Origin: Burkholderia singularis
Lineage (GTDB): Bacteria; Pseudomonadota; Gammaproteobacteria; Burkholderiales; Burkholderiaceae
Length of the DNA stretch: 64,000 nucleotides
Assembly: GCF_900176645.1 (NCBI RefSeq)
Contig: NZ_FXAN01000032.1
Coordinates: forward strand, 59,311 to 123,310
Direction: 5' to 3'
The translations under genes were made by a program, and so were the position numbers. Positions 20,782-30,068 of the stretch are shown piece after piece (positions within the stretch are counted from its first letter, which is position 1; each line of letters begins with the position of its first letter). The notes under the pieces are model-generated. The model was given only the letters and a program-made list of their open reading frames with translations. It was not told the origin of the DNA and did no database searches.

Positions 20782-22050
20782 ATGGCTATCGTAGAAGTCA
20801 AAGTCCCCCAGCTTTCGGAGTCGGTTTCGGAAGCCACCATGCTGCAGTGGAAGAAGAAGCCCGGCGAAGCCGTCGCGCAAGACGAAATTCTGATCGAACT
20901 CGAAACCGACAAGGTCGTGCTCGAGGTGCCCGCACCCGCGGCGGGCGTGCTGTCGCAAGTGCTGCAGAACGACGGTGACACGGTCGTCGCCGATCAGGTG
21001 ATCGCGACGATCGATACCGAAGCGAAGGCCGGCACCGCTGCCGCGGCGGCCGGCGCCGCCGACGTTCAGCCCGCCGCGGCGCCGGCCGCTGCGGCAGCGC
21101 AGCCGGCTGCCGTTGCGTCGAGCTCGGCGGCCGCATCGCCTGCCGCGGCAAAACTGCTCGCGGAGAAGGGGCTCGACGCGGCCCAGGTCGCGGGCTCGGG
21201 CCGCGACGGCCGCATCACGAAGGGCGACGCGCTCGCCGCCGGCGCCGCGCCGGCGAAGGCCGCGCCTGCTGCCGCCGCGCCCGCTGCCGCACGCAAGCCG
21301 GCGTTGCCGGACGTGAAGGTGCCGGCGTCGGCGACGACGTGGCTCAACGACCGTCCGGAGCAACGCGTGCCGATGTCTCGCCTGCGCGCGCGGATCGCCG
21401 AGCGTCTGCTCGAATCGCAGCAGACCAACGCGATCCTGACGACGTTCAACGAAGTCAACATGCAGCCGGTGATGGATCTGCGCGCGAAGTACAAGGACAA
21501 ATTCGAGAAGGAACACGGCGTGAAGCTCGGCTTCATGTCGTTCTTCGTGAAGGCGGCCGTGCATGCGCTGAAGAAGTTCCCGCTCGTGAACGCGTCGATC
21601 GACGGCAACGATATCGTCTATCACGGCTACTTCGACATCGGCATCGCCGTCGGCTCGCCGCGCGGCCTCGTCGTGCCGATCCTGCGCAACGCGGATCAAC
21701 TGAGCCTCGCGGAGATCGAGAAGAAGATCGCCGAGTTCGGCCAGAAGGCGAAGGACGGCAAGCTGTCGATCGAGGAAATGACGGGCGGCACGTTCTCGAT
21801 CTCGAACGGCGGCGTGTTCGGCTCGATGCTGTCGACGCCGATCATCAACCCGCCGCAGTCGGCAATCCTCGGCGTGCATGCGACGAAGGAGCGTCCGGTC
21901 GTCGAGAACGGCCAGATCGTGATCCGTCCGATCAACTACCTCGCGCTGTCGTATGACCACCGGATCATCGACGGCCGCGAAGCGGTGCTGTCGCTGGTCG
22001 CGATGAAGGATGCGCTCGAGGACCCGGCGCGCCTGCTGCTCGACCTGTAA
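20782..22050 (+). CDS. sucB: 2-oxoglutarate dehydrogenase E2 component (dihydrolipoyl succinyltransferase)
   Basis: The E2 core that transfers the succinyl group to CoA. It has a single lipoyl domain with the modified lysine at about residue 44 ([17 protein letters not shown]), an Ala/Pro-rich linker, a peripheral subunit-binding domain ([20 protein letters not shown]) and the catalytic acyltransferase domain ending with [13 protein letters not shown] (catalytic His near residue 393). ATG at 20782, preceded by AGGAAAA, is the start. The frame continues 18 codons upstream without family similarity. Confidence 0.97.
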   Translation: MAIVEVKVPQLSESVSEATMLQWKKKPGEAVAQDEILIELETDKVVLEVPAPAAGVLSQVLQNDGDTVVADQVIATIDTEAKAGTAAAAAGAADVQPAAAPAAAAAQPAAVASSSAAASPAAAKLLAEKGLDAAQVAGSGRDGRITKGDALAAGAAPAKAAPAAAAPAAARKPALPDVKVPASATTWLNDRPEQRVPMSRLRARIAERLLESQQTNAILTTFNEVNMQPVMDLRAKYKDKFEKEHGVKLGFMSFFVKAAVHALKKFPLVNASIDGNDIVYHGYFDIGIAVGSPRGLVVPILRNADQLSLAEIEKKIAEFGQKAKDGKLSIEEMTGGTFSISNGGVFGSMLSTPIINPPQSAILGVHATKERPVVENGQIVIRPINYLALSYDHRIIDGREAVLSLVAMKDALEDPARLLLDL

Positions 22051-22143
22051 CGCGCTTTTTCGCATCGAACCGCTGCGGCTGCCCGCGGGCTCCGGACAAC
22101 GGGAGCGCCGTTCGGCGCGCCGCAGCCAGAACAAAGGATTGTC

Positions 22144-23574
22144 ATGTCGAAGGAATTTGACGTCGTCGTGATCGGCGCCGGCCCTGGCGGCTATATCGCC
22201 GCGATCCGCGCCGCTCAATTGGGCAAAACGGTTGCCTGTATCGAAAAATGGAAGAACCCGGCGGGCGCGCTGAAATTGGGCGGCACCTGCCTGAACGTCG
22301 GCTGCATTCCGTCGAAGGCGCTGCTCGCGTCGTCGGAGGAGTTCGAGAAAACGTCGCATCACCTTGCCGATCACGGCATCACGGTCGGCGACGTGAAGAT
22401 CGATGTCGCAAAGATGCTCGCGCGCAAGAATGCGATCGTCGAAAAGATGACGGGCGGCATCGAGTTCCTGTTCAAGAAGAACAAGATCACGTGGCTCAAG
22501 GGCCACGGCAAGTTCACGGGCAAGACCGACGCGGGCGTCACGATCGAGGTGAGCGGCGAGGGCGAAACCGAAGCCGTCACCGCAAAGCATGTGATCATCG
22601 CGACGGGCTCGAAGGCGCGCCATCTGCCGGGCATCCCGGTCGACAACCGGATCGTCTCGGACAACGAGGGCGCGCTGTCGTTCGAATCGGTGCCGAAGAA
22701 GCTCGCGGTGATCGGCGCGGGTGTGATCGGCCTCGAACTCGGCTCGGTGTGGCGGCGTCTGGGCGCCGAGGTGACGGTGCTCGAAGCGCTGCCGGCATTT
22801 CTCGGCGCGGCCGACGAGGCGCTCGCGAAGGAAGCGGCGAAGCTCTTCAAGAAGCAGGGCCTCGACATTCATCTCGGCGTGAAAATCGGCGACGTGAAGA
22901 CGAGCGCGGACGGCGTATCGATCGCGTACACCGATAAGGACGGCAACGCGCAGACGCTCGATGCGGACCGCCTGATCGTGTCGGTCGGCCGCGTGCCGAA
23001 CACCGACGGGCTCGGCCTCGAGGCGATCGGCCTCACGGCGAACGAGCGCGGCTTCATCGACGTCGACGATCACTGCCGTACCGCGGTGCCGAACGTCTAC
23101 GCGATCGGCGACGTGGTGCGCGGTCCGATGCTTGCGCACAAGGCGGAAGACGAGGGCGTGCTGGTGGCGGAGGTGATCGACGGCCAGAAGCCGCATATCG
23201 ACTACAACTGCATTCCGTGGGTGATCTACACGCAGCCGGAAATCGCGTGGGTCGGCAAGACCGAACAGCAATTGAAGGCCGAAGGCCGCGAGATCAAGAC
23301 GGGCAAGTTCCCGTTCTCGATCAACGGCCGCGCGCTCGGCATGAACGAGCCGGACGGCTTCGTGAAGATGATCGCCGACGCGAAGACCGACGAGTTGCTC
23401 GGCGTGCATGTGATTTCGGCGAATGCGTCGGATTTGATTGCCGAGGCGGTGGTCGCGATGGAATTCAAGGCGGCCTCCGAAGACATCGCGCGGATCTGCC
23501 ATCCGCATCCGTCGTTGTCTGAAGTGATGCGCGAGGCGGCGCTCGCCGTCGACAAGCGCTCGCTGAACAGCTAA
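22144..23574 (+). CDS. lpdA: Dihydrolipoyl dehydrogenase (E3)
   Basis: The flavoprotein that reoxidises the lipoyl group with NAD+. The FAD-binding motif [20 protein letters not shown] is at the N-terminus. The redox disulfide is in [16 protein letters not shown] (Cys49 and Cys54), the NAD-binding motif is [20 protein letters not shown], and the C-terminal interface has HPHPSLSE with the catalytic His-Glu pair. The 476 residues are the usual length. It is the third gene of the sucA-sucB-lpdA group. A GC-rich hairpin (23586-23609) follows the stop but has no clear T run. Confidence 0.98.
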   Translation: MSKEFDVVVIGAGPGGYIAAIRAAQLGKTVACIEKWKNPAGALKLGGTCLNVGCIPSKALLASSEEFEKTSHHLADHGITVGDVKIDVAKMLARKNAIVEKMTGGIEFLFKKNKITWLKGHGKFTGKTDAGVTIEVSGEGETEAVTAKHVIIATGSKARHLPGIPVDNRIVSDNEGALSFESVPKKLAVIGAGVIGLELGSVWRRLGAEVTVLEALPAFLGAADEALAKEAAKLFKKQGLDIHLGVKIGDVKTSADGVSIAYTDKDGNAQTLDADRLIVSVGRVPNTDGLGLEAIGLTANERGFIDVDDHCRTAVPNVYAIGDVVRGPMLAHKAEDEGVLVAEVIDGQKPHIDYNCIPWVIYTQPEIAWVGKTEQQLKAEGREIKTGKFPFSINGRALGMNEPDGFVKMIADAKTDELLGVHVISANASDLIAEAVVAMEFKAASEDIARICHPHPSLSEVMREAALAVDKRSLNS

Positions 23575-23679
23575 GCGCGATACCGCGCGCGGGCGCTCGC
23601 GCCCGCGCGGCGGCCTTGTTTCGACGGAGGCGGGCGGGTTTTTCCGCTCGCCTTTGTTTTTGTCTTGCCGGTTTGCATG

Positions 23680-24777
23680 ATGAACGTCACCGAATACTAC
23701 GAGCACGAGCTGGGAACGCGCGGCTACCAGTCCGATGCCGCGCAGCGCGCAGCGGTCGAACGGCTGCAACAATGCTATGACGAATGGGTCGCATACAAGG
23801 CGCGGCGCTCGAATGCATTCAAGAAGCTCATCATTCGCCCCGATCTGCCGCGCGGCGTGTACATGTGGGGCGGCGTCGGGCGCGGTAAGAGTTTTCTGAT
23901 GGACAGCTTCTATGCAGTCGTGCCGGTGCAGCGCAAGACGCGGCTGCATTTCCACGAGTTCATGCGCGAAGTGCATCGCGAGCTGGAGGAACTGAAAGGG
24001 CAGGCCGATCCGCTCGACGAGCTCGCGCGCCGGATCGCGAAGCGCTATCGCCTGATTTGCTTCGATGAGTTCCATGTATCGGACATCGCCGATGCGATGA
24101 TTCTGTATCGCCTGCTCGACAGGCTGTTCACCAATGGCGTGCAGTTCGTGATGACGTCCAATTACCAGCCCGACGATCTGTATCCGGACGGGCTGCATCG
24201 TGACCGGATGCTGCCCGCGATCGCGCTGCTCAAGGACAAGCTCGACGTGCTGAACGTCGACGCGGGCGTCGATTACCGGCAGCGCACGCTCGCGCAGGTG
24301 CAGGTGTATCACACCCCGCTCGGCGCCGAGGCGGATCGCGCGCTGCGGCATGCGTATGCGCAGCTTGCAGCCGTGCCCGACGAGAGCCCGATCCTGCATA
24401 TCGAGAAGCGCGAGCTGAAGGCGCTGCGCCGCGCCGATGGCGTGGTCTGGTTCGATTTCGCGACGCTTTGCGGCGGCCCACGCTCGCAGAACGACTATCT
24501 GGAGCTGGCGAGCCGTTTTCATGCGATCGTATTGTCCGACGTGCCGCAGATGTCGCCGCGGATGGCGTCGGAGGCGCGCCGCTTCACGTGGCTCGTCGAC
24601 GTGCTGTATGACCACAAGGTCAAGCTGCTGATATCGGCGGCGGTGCCTGCGCAGGCGTTATATGTCGAAGGGCCGATGGTCAACGAATTCAGCCGGACGA
24701 TTTCACGCATTGTCGAGATGCAATCGAAGGAATATCTCGAAACACCACGTCGTTTGGTTAATACTTCGCTAACCTGA
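23680..24777 (+). CDS. zapE: Cell division protein ZapE (AFG1-type ATPase)
   Basis: A P-loop ATPase of the AFG1/ZapE family that interacts with the FtsZ ring; mitochondrial relatives act in protein quality control. The 365-residue protein has Walker A GGVGRGKS (residues 64-71), Walker B LICFDEFHV, the sensor region VMTSNYQPDDLYPDGLHRDR, and the family motif SRFHAIVLSDVPQMSP. I chose the second of two adjacent ATG codons (23677 or 23680); an upstream TTG is less likely. It often sits downstream of the 2-oxoglutarate dehydrogenase genes in beta-proteobacteria. Confidence 0.95.
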   Translation: MNVTEYYEHELGTRGYQSDAAQRAAVERLQQCYDEWVAYKARRSNAFKKLIIRPDLPRGVYMWGGVGRGKSFLMDSFYAVVPVQRKTRLHFHEFMREVHRELEELKGQADPLDELARRIAKRYRLICFDEFHVSDIADAMILYRLLDRLFTNGVQFVMTSNYQPDDLYPDGLHRDRMLPAIALLKDKLDVLNVDAGVDYRQRTLAQVQVYHTPLGAEADRALRHAYAQLAAVPDESPILHIEKRELKALRRADGVVWFDFATLCGGPRSQNDYLELASRFHAIVLSDVPQMSPRMASEARRFTWLVDVLYDHKVKLLISAAVPAQALYVEGPMVNEFSRTISRIVEMQSKEYLETPRRLVNTSLT

Positions 24778-25025
24778 TTCGATTGTTCCGGTGCGATTAA
24801 ATTATGGTGCAATGCGGCATTTACATTAAAATGATTGAGTTCGATTAAATTTGATTTATGTAATCCGGCTAACATAAGTGTCCGTAAGGCTGCTCAGACA
24901 AGGATGGGAAACAGTTAATTTCAGTTAATTCGGTATTAACTATTCATAAATCTTCGGTCGCCTTATATTCAACGCCAACTCGACTCGATATCGTTGTGTC
25001 ATGTTCTTCCAGAACGGAGAGACTC
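24778..25025. other. AT-rich intergenic boundary between core and accessory DNA
   Basis: Base composition drops sharply here from the GC-rich zapE gene, with repeated GATTAAAT-like and TTAATT words (24795-24950). No gene is visible. The shift marks the start of the accessory stretch; AT-rich leaders like this are usual targets of H-NS-type silencing (inference). Confidence 0.5.
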
Positions 25026-25436
25026 ATGACGCCGTATCACGACATCACCGATGAGGAGTGGCAACGCGTTGCCACTCTATTGCCCGAGCTGCGTCCTCGC
25101 AAGGAGTTGCGTGGACGGCCGCTCGCCGATACGCGCGCGGTGCTCAACGGTGTGCTGTGGGTGATTTATAGCGGCGCAAATTGGTCCGCGATGCCCCGCC
25201 GTTTCCCTGCTTATCAGACTTGTCACCGTCGTTTCAAGGCATGGCACGAGTCGGGGGCGCTTAAACGCGTGCTGGCCGAACTGTTCGGCACCGAAAGCGA
25301 GGATTTGTGCGAGCAAATGGCGCAGCGTATGCGCACGCATTTGCGTACGAAAACGGCCGATGCAGGTAATGCCGCGCCGTCGTCGCCCAGCGTGCCGCGT
25401 CACGAACCCGTGCCTGCGCTCGAACAGGCTGCATAA
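25026..25436 (+). CDS. Stand-alone DUF4096 (IS5-type transposase N-terminal domain) protein, copy 1
   Basis: A 136-residue protein made only of the helical DUF4096 domain found at the N-terminus of IS5-family transposases (DITDEEWQRVATLLPE, VLNGVLWVIYSGANWSAMP, FPAYQTCHRRFKAWHESG). The catalytic DDE half is absent and the C-terminus is a short unrelated tail. No terminal inverted repeats or target duplications were seen around it. A second copy follows at 25867, including a similar leader (TCGATATCGTTG, then TGACGCCGTATCACGAC). It may be a domesticated DNA-binding protein or a relic; AGAACGGAGA ahead of ATG 25026 supports translation. Confidence 0.75.
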   Translation: MTPYHDITDEEWQRVATLLPELRPRKELRGRPLADTRAVLNGVLWVIYSGANWSAMPRRFPAYQTCHRRFKAWHESGALKRVLAELFGTESEDLCEQMAQRMRTHLRTKTADAGNAAPSSPSVPRHEPVPALEQAA

Positions 25437-25627
25437 AAAACCGGCGTCGATTTCGGCGGCTTCATTAGGCGGCTTCGGCCACAGTGTGGTCAATCGTGGC
25501 TTCGCCGCCGCCGACGACGGCCGATCGGATAACGACGCTTGTCTTGCGCGCGGGCGCAAAGCAGCTTTTTCAGCGTTTTCCGACCACGCGAGCGGCGCGA
25601 TGCGCAGTCTGCGCTCACTGCCGACGG

Positions 25628-25813
25628 ACCCAGATCCGCGAACATGCCGTGCCGCGACACGCCGATGCGCCAATGCGTGGCGTGTCTCCATCCTCCGTCT
25701 TCAAGCGATATCCGGGCGGTCCTTAGACCTCGCCGCTTTGCGGGGGAGACGATGTTGTCGCCATCCCGATAACCGTTTTTTTCCTTCGCCGCTTTGATGA
25801 TCGTCAAATTTCC
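25628..25813 (-). pseudogene. Decayed DUF2147 fragment (C-terminal half)
   Basis: Minus-strand translation of this stretch matches the C-terminal half of the intact DUF2147 gene at 26350: TIIKAAKEKNGYRDGDNI against TIIKAMKKEGDHWDGGNI, then ISLEDGG and RIGVS. The N-terminal half with its signal peptide is missing and the similarity stops at the junction with copy 2 of the DUF4096 leader. So the DUF4096-DUF2147 pair was duplicated in tandem and this copy was cut and degraded. The frame runs on past the former stop. Confidence 0.7.
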
Positions 25814-25866
25814 GACGATTGGATCTCGATATCGTTGCGTCATATTCGTCCCGAGCGGAGACAGCC

Positions 25867-26250
25867 ATGGCGCCGTATCACGACCTCTCCGATGAACAGT
25901 GGCAGCGCGTTGCCGCTCTGCTGACCGAGTGGCGCTCGCGCAGCGAATTGCGCGGCCGGCCGCCTGCCGATGCGCGCGCGGTGCTCAACGGCGTACTGTG
26001 GGTGATCTACAGCGGCGCGAACTGGTCGGCGATGCCGAGCCGTTTCCCTGCCTATCAGACCTGCCATCGCCGCTTCAAGGCGTGGCACGAGTCCGGCGCG
26101 CTCAAGCGCGTGCTGAACGAACTGTTCGGCATCGACAGCAACGACTGGTGCGAGCAGATCGCGCTGCGCATGCGGCATGCATCCGCGCGCGAAGGGCGTC
26201 GAAGCGTCGGGTCGTCTGGAACCGGCGGCTTGAAGCGGCCCGGGCTTTGA
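25867..26250 (+). CDS. Stand-alone DUF4096 (IS5-type transposase N-terminal domain) protein, copy 2
   Basis: A 127-residue paralogue of the gene at 25026. The central 65 residues are nearly identical (RAVLNGVLWVIYSGANWSAM and FPAYQTCHRRFKAWHESGAL), while the C-terminal tails differ. The catalytic transposase half is again absent. GAGCGGAGACAGCC precedes ATG 25867. The gene converges on the intact DUF2147 gene across a bidirectional terminator. Two copies kept open after duplication argue that the short protein is translated and used, but this is inference. Confidence 0.75.
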   Translation: MAPYHDLSDEQWQRVAALLTEWRSRSELRGRPPADARAVLNGVLWVIYSGANWSAMPSRFPAYQTCHRRFKAWHESGALKRVLNELFGIDSNDWCEQIALRMRHASAREGRRSVGSSGTGGLKRPGL

Positions 26251-26284
26251 TTGGACAGCGCGAAGCGCTGCGCCTCATCGATGG

Positions 26285-26322
26285 AAAAACCGGCCTCGCG
26301 GCGGCGCAGGCCGGCTTTCTTT
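26285..26322. terminator. Bidirectional terminator between DUF4096 copy 2 and DUF2147
   Basis: A stem AAA-CCGGCCT / AGGCCGG-C-TTT with one bulged base is flanked by A5 on the left and TTTCTTTT on the right, so it can end transcripts from both sides. Confidence 0.6.
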
Positions 26323-26349
26323 TGGCCGCGTGCGGCACGCGGGTTGCGC

Positions 26350-26811
26350 TTACTGCTGGCGAACCCAGGTCTGCGAGCGGCCGAGCAGCGACACGCCGAT
26401 ATAGCCGCGCACGACGAGCTTCTGGCCGCCGTCTTCGAGCGACATCTTGCATTTGTAGACCTTGCCGTTTTCCGGGTCGAGGATGTTGCCGCCGTCCCAG
26501 TGATCGCCTTCCTTCTTCATCGCCTTGATGATCGTCATGCCTTTGATGAGCTGGTCCTTGCGCTCGTCGGTGCACGCAGTACAGCGGCGATCCGGCGTAT
26601 CGTTCTCGCCGAGCCCCTTGATGACCTTGCCGGACAGCTCGCCGCTCGCGTCCTCGCTGATCTGCACGAGCGCTTTCGGTTTGCCGGTGTGATCGTCGAT
26701 CGTCTGCCAGACGCCGACGGGATTGCTTGCCTGAGCGAGCGCGCCGCCCGCGCAGAGGGCGAGTGCGCCGGCGATCGTGATCGAGCGCAGGGAGCGGGTC
26801 AGTTGGAACAT
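26350..26811 (-). CDS. Secreted DUF2147 family protein
   Basis: A 153-residue exported protein. Residues 1-27 form a signal peptide (basic MFQLTRSLRS, hydrophobic core, then AGGALA before QAS). The mature part has the DUF2147 features: GVWQTIDDHTGKPKALVQI, a CTACTDERKDQ segment with a likely disulfide, GGNILDPENGKVYKCKMSLE and GYIGVSLLGRSQTW. The family is thought to be periplasmic and has a lipocalin-like beta fold, but no defined function. A decayed copy is present at 25628-25813. Confidence 0.85.
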   Translation of the reverse strand: MFQLTRSLRSITIAGALALCAGGALAQASNPVGVWQTIDDHTGKPKALVQISEDASGELSGKVIKGLGENDTPDRRCTACTDERKDQLIKGMTIIKAMKKEGDHWDGGNILDPENGKVYKCKMSLEDGGQKLVVRGYIGVSLLGRSQTWVRQQ

Positions 26812-26998
26812 GTCTTCCTCCTTGGGTTACACAATGTCGTTGTCGTCGATTGCCGGTTTGCGGCTGGCACGCCGTGTTGCGTGGCGATGCGCGCGAGCCC
26901 TGGTGAGAATACGTGAAACCGGATGTCTCGTTTGATACAAGTGCTTCTAATCGAAGCGGGCCGCGGTTTGTCGGCACGCGCGTGTGCTGCTTTTCACT

Positions 26999-28678
26999 TC
27001 AATAAAGTTGATACGAGAACGATGCGTTCACGCGCGGGCCGCGCGACGCGCTTTCGATCGGCGCATCGCCGACGGGCTTCGCGACAGACAGATCGAGGTT
27101 GTAGAAATGGCTGTCGGTCAGCCGCACGCCGAGCCCGACCGACGACAGCTTGCGCGGCACCGGCGTGCCCGAATGCAGGTACACGCGCGCCATGTCGCAC
27201 GACACATACGGCGTGATGGTCTTCAGATACGCGAAGCCCGGCGAGAACGCGCGATTGATTTCGAACGACGCGCCCCAGCCTGAATCGCCCGACGTTTCGC
27301 CCGGCTCGTAGCCGAGCGCGAAGCGCTGCGCGCCGAACGAGATCTGCTCGCTCGTCGGCAGCGAATCGGGGCTGTACTGGCCCGTGAGCTGCACGGTGGT
27401 GCCGATCTTGAGCGGCCATTCGTTCGTTTGCACGAAGCTCGCGCCGGTGCGCCAGAACGTCGTCGAAACCGGATTCAGCGCCGAGATGCCCGGCACGTTC
27501 GTGATGCCCGATTTCGACGCGCCCAGGATATCGAACGCCTTGGCGACATTGAAGCTGATGCGTTGGACCTGCTTGGGCTGCACGTTGGCGTAATCGAGCT
27601 GCATTTGCAGCACGCGCACTTGCGAGCGCGTGCCGATGTAGCGGCCGGACTGCTGGTTCTGATAACGGTCTTCGTTGTGCGATGCATAGCCGGACAGCGT
27701 GCCCAGCAGGCTGCGCTGATTGCTGAGCATCAGCGGATAGGACGCCGATAGGCCGAGCTTGTCGTTGATGACGGTGCGCCGCACGCCCGGCAGCGCCGTC
27801 TGATCGACCGACGGATTGCCGTGATAATGGCTCGCGTCGACGCGCGTGACGAGCCCGTTGCTGCCGATCGGCACGGCGCCGCTGAACGCCACGTAGGTTT
27901 GATCGTTCGGGCCTTTCGGGAACAGGGCGGAAAGGCTCAGCTGCTCGCCGAGCGACGTGAGCCCGTTCTCGGTTACCGTGAAGAGCCCTTGCAGACCGGG
28001 ATTGCTCGTGTTGAGTCCGGCGCTCACGTTGAACGGCTTGCGATCGACGTTCAACTCGAGCGTCGTTGCGCCGTCGGTGTTCTGCGGTGGCGCGACGTTC
28101 GCCTTCACGCTCAGGCCCGGCAGCAGCCCGAACGTGTTGACGTAACGCTCGAACGTCGCGCGGTGCAGCGGCCGGTCGTCGGTGATGTGCGCGGCAATCG
28201 CGCGAATCTTCGGCTCCATTGCGCCGGGCCTGCCGGTGATTTTCACATTCGACACGTAGCCTTCGACCACCGTCACGCGCACCACGCCGCCTTCGAACGT
28301 CTGCGCGGGAATGAACGCGAACGACAGCGCATAGCCGCGATCCTGATACAGCTTCGTCACGCCGTTGGCCGTTTCGATCAATTGGCCGATCGTGATGTCG
28401 CGGCCCACGAGCGGTGTGAAGCGTTGCGAGATTTCGGCAAACGGAATCGACTTCACGCCTTCGACCTGGAACGAAGTCGGCGTCAAATGGCGGGCGAGCA
28501 ACGTTTGTATCTGTTGCTCCTGCGGCGTGACTTGCACGGTGACGCTGGGCCGTTGCGGGGTGTTGATCTGCGGCAAGGCTTCAAGCGGATTGCCGCCCGA
28601 GCGCGTTTGCGCGTGCGCGATGCCGGCCGTCGCGGCGAGCGCGAGCGCGAGCATCCAAGATTCTTGTCTGGATTTCAT
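26999..28678 (-). CDS. TpsB/FhaC/ShlB-type outer membrane transporter
   Basis: A 559-residue two-partner secretion pore of the Omp85 superfamily. A signal peptide (to AHAQ, residue 24) is followed by a linker, a POTRA_2 domain (about 75-150: FQVEGVKSIPFAEISQRFTP and FEGGVVRVTVVEGYVSNVKI), a second POTRA region (about 150-215), and a 16-strand ShlB-type barrel that ends in an aromatic residue (SYQLY), as outer membrane barrels do. No hemagglutination-domain TpsA lies next to it. The upstream same-strand genes are two low-complexity lipoproteins, so the cargo is unknown. Confidence 0.88.
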   Translation of the reverse strand: MKSRQESWMLALALAATAGIAHAQTRSGGNPLEALPQINTPQRPSVTVQVTPQEQQIQTLLARHLTPTSFQVEGVKSIPFAEISQRFTPLVGRDITIGQLIETANGVTKLYQDRGYALSFAFIPAQTFEGGVVRVTVVEGYVSNVKITGRPGAMEPKIRAIAAHITDDRPLHRATFERYVNTFGLLPGLSVKANVAPPQNTDGATTLELNVDRKPFNVSAGLNTSNPGLQGLFTVTENGLTSLGEQLSLSALFPKGPNDQTYVAFSGAVPIGSNGLVTRVDASHYHGNPSVDQTALPGVRRTVINDKLGLSASYPLMLSNQRSLLGTLSGYASHNEDRYQNQQSGRYIGTRSQVRVLQMQLDYANVQPKQVQRISFNVAKAFDILGASKSGITNVPGISALNPVSTTFWRTGASFVQTNEWPLKIGTTVQLTGQYSPDSLPTSEQISFGAQRFALGYEPGETSGDSGWGASFEINRAFSPGFAYLKTITPYVSCDMARVYLHSGTPVPRKLSSVGLGVRLTDSHFYNLDLSVAKPVGDAPIESASRGPRVNASFSYQLY

Positions 28679-28720
28679 GGTGACTCCTCGTAGGCCGTCC
28701 TGCTTCTGATCTTCTAGTGT

Positions 28721-28758
28721 CGATACGCGGCGCGCCGTGCCCCGTGCGCCGCGTATCG
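28721..28758 (-). other. Strong hairpin between the lipoprotein and TpsB genes
   Basis: A perfect 13-bp inverted repeat (28721-28733 with 28746-28758) with a 12-base loop lies 42 bases upstream of the transporter start. There is no T run, so RNA processing or partial termination is more likely than a full stop. Confidence 0.5.
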
Positions 28759-28830
28759 CGGCATGCCGTCGTTCCGGTGGCGCCGGAAAACGACGCCGCG
28801 CGCGTTCGCACCCGCGCGCGGTATTTCGGA

Positions 28831-30012
28831 TTACTTATTGCCGATGCCGCCGATACTTCCGAGCGAACCGAGCTGGCCCGTGACGGGCGTGAGCAGGCCG
28901 GTGGAACTGCCGGGTGATGCCGCCGCGCCCGTCAGCGTGCTCGTGACGGTATTGAGCAGGCCCGTGATGGGCGCAAGCGGGTTGCTCGAGCCGCCGGGCG
29001 TCGCGCCGCCGAGCGTGGACAGCGCGCCGTTCAGCGGATTGCTGAGTGGCGCGCTGGCGCTCGAGCCGGTGCCGCTCGCGACGCTCGCCGTGGTGCCGCC
29101 GACGATGCTCGTGATGAGGCCGGGAATCGGCGCCGCGCCGTTCGGCGCAGCCGGATTGACGAGGCCGCCCGCATTCGTCACGGTGTTGCCGAGCGCCGAT
29201 ACGAGCTGGCCGGCGTCGCCGGCGAGCGGTTGCGACGACGAGCCGGAAACCTGCTGACCCGCCGAGCTGATCGCGCCGCCGACTTGCTGCAACAGACCCG
29301 ATACCGGTTGGCCCGCGCCCGTCGTCGTGCCGATCGTCTGGGTGGCCTGGCCGGCCGTGATCAACAGCGGCGTGATGGCCGCGCTGAGCGGCTGCGTGGC
29401 TTGCTGGACGGGCCCGGTCGACAGGGCGTTGCCAAGGGTCGTGCCGCCCGCGGTCACGGCGTTGGCTGCCGTCGACAGCGCACCCGCGAGAGGCGTCGTG
29501 ACGGGCGCGAGCGGCGCGAGCGGGCCCGTGCCGAGCGCTTGCACCGTCTGGCTCGCGCCTTGCAGCGTGCCGCCTGCCGCGCTCACGACGCCGCCGAGCC
29601 CGGCTACCGTCGTGCCGACCGGATTCGGCGTGGAGCCGGTCTGCCCCAGGCCGTTGCTCACGGCATCGGCCGCGGCCGTCAGAATGCCGCCAGTGCTGCC
29701 GAGCGTCGCGCCGACGCCTTGCGAGACGCCGCCGCCGAGGCCCGGCACGCTGGTCGAGCCGATCGTGTTGCCGAGATCCGTCGTGGTTTTGCCAAGCGTG
29801 CTCACGACGCCCGGGGTGCCGGTTGCGGTCTGCGTCGAGCCGGAGCCCGAGCCGGAGGTCGTGGTCGACGGCGTGCCGCCGTTGCTGGCCGACGGCGGCG
29901 CGCTCACGCCGCTGCCGCCGCACGCCGCGAGCGCGCACGCGGCGGCCAACGCGGTGAGCGGAGCGCGCCAGACTCGGAGCGCGAACGACGGGGCCAAACG
30001 TTGCTGATTCAT
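28831..30012 (-). CDS. Gly/Ala/Thr/Pro-rich lipoprotein 1
   Basis: A 393-residue lipoprotein. With the start at 30012 (MNQQRLAPSF) the signal ends in the lipobox LAAC followed by GGSG. The rest is low complexity in Gly, Ala, Thr, Ser and Pro with loose repeats such as GPLAPLAPVTTPL, GGTTLGNALSTGPVQQ and NPLAPITGLL. Some annotation pipelines call such proteins collagen-like, but no continuous Gly-X-Y repeat is visible. It is a paralogue of the next gene (shared ALSTGPVQQ block) and lies upstream of the TpsB-type gene. Function unknown; an exposed surface or matrix protein is plausible. Confidence 0.8.
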   Translation of the reverse strand: MNQQRLAPSFALRVWRAPLTALAAACALAACGGSGVSAPPSASNGGTPSTTTSGSGSGSTQTATGTPGVVSTLGKTTTDLGNTIGSTSVPGLGGGVSQGVGATLGSTGGILTAAADAVSNGLGQTGSTPNPVGTTVAGLGGVVSAAGGTLQGASQTVQALGTGPLAPLAPVTTPLAGALSTAANAVTAGGTTLGNALSTGPVQQATQPLSAAITPLLITAGQATQTIGTTTGAGQPVSGLLQQVGGAISSAGQQVSGSSSQPLAGDAGQLVSALGNTVTNAGGLVNPAAPNGAAPIPGLITSIVGGTTASVASGTGSSASAPLSNPLNGALSTLGGATPGGSSNPLAPITGLLNTVTSTLTGAAASPGSSTGLLTPVTGQLGSLGSIGGIGNK

Positions 30013-30068
30013 GATGCTGCTCCTCGTTGTCTTCTTCGATTCCTCGATGCCGGATGGGGGCTTGCTCT

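Noticed and set aside
20761..24615. 1284-codon minus-strand open frame
   Set aside because: It is antisense to sucB, lpdA and zapE and arises from their GC-rich third positions; composition is Arg/His/Ala-rich with no domain.
25026..26250. Insertion sequence of the IS5 family
   Set aside because: Only the N-terminal transposase domain is present in both copies, without a catalytic half, inverted repeats or target duplications, so no element can be drawn.
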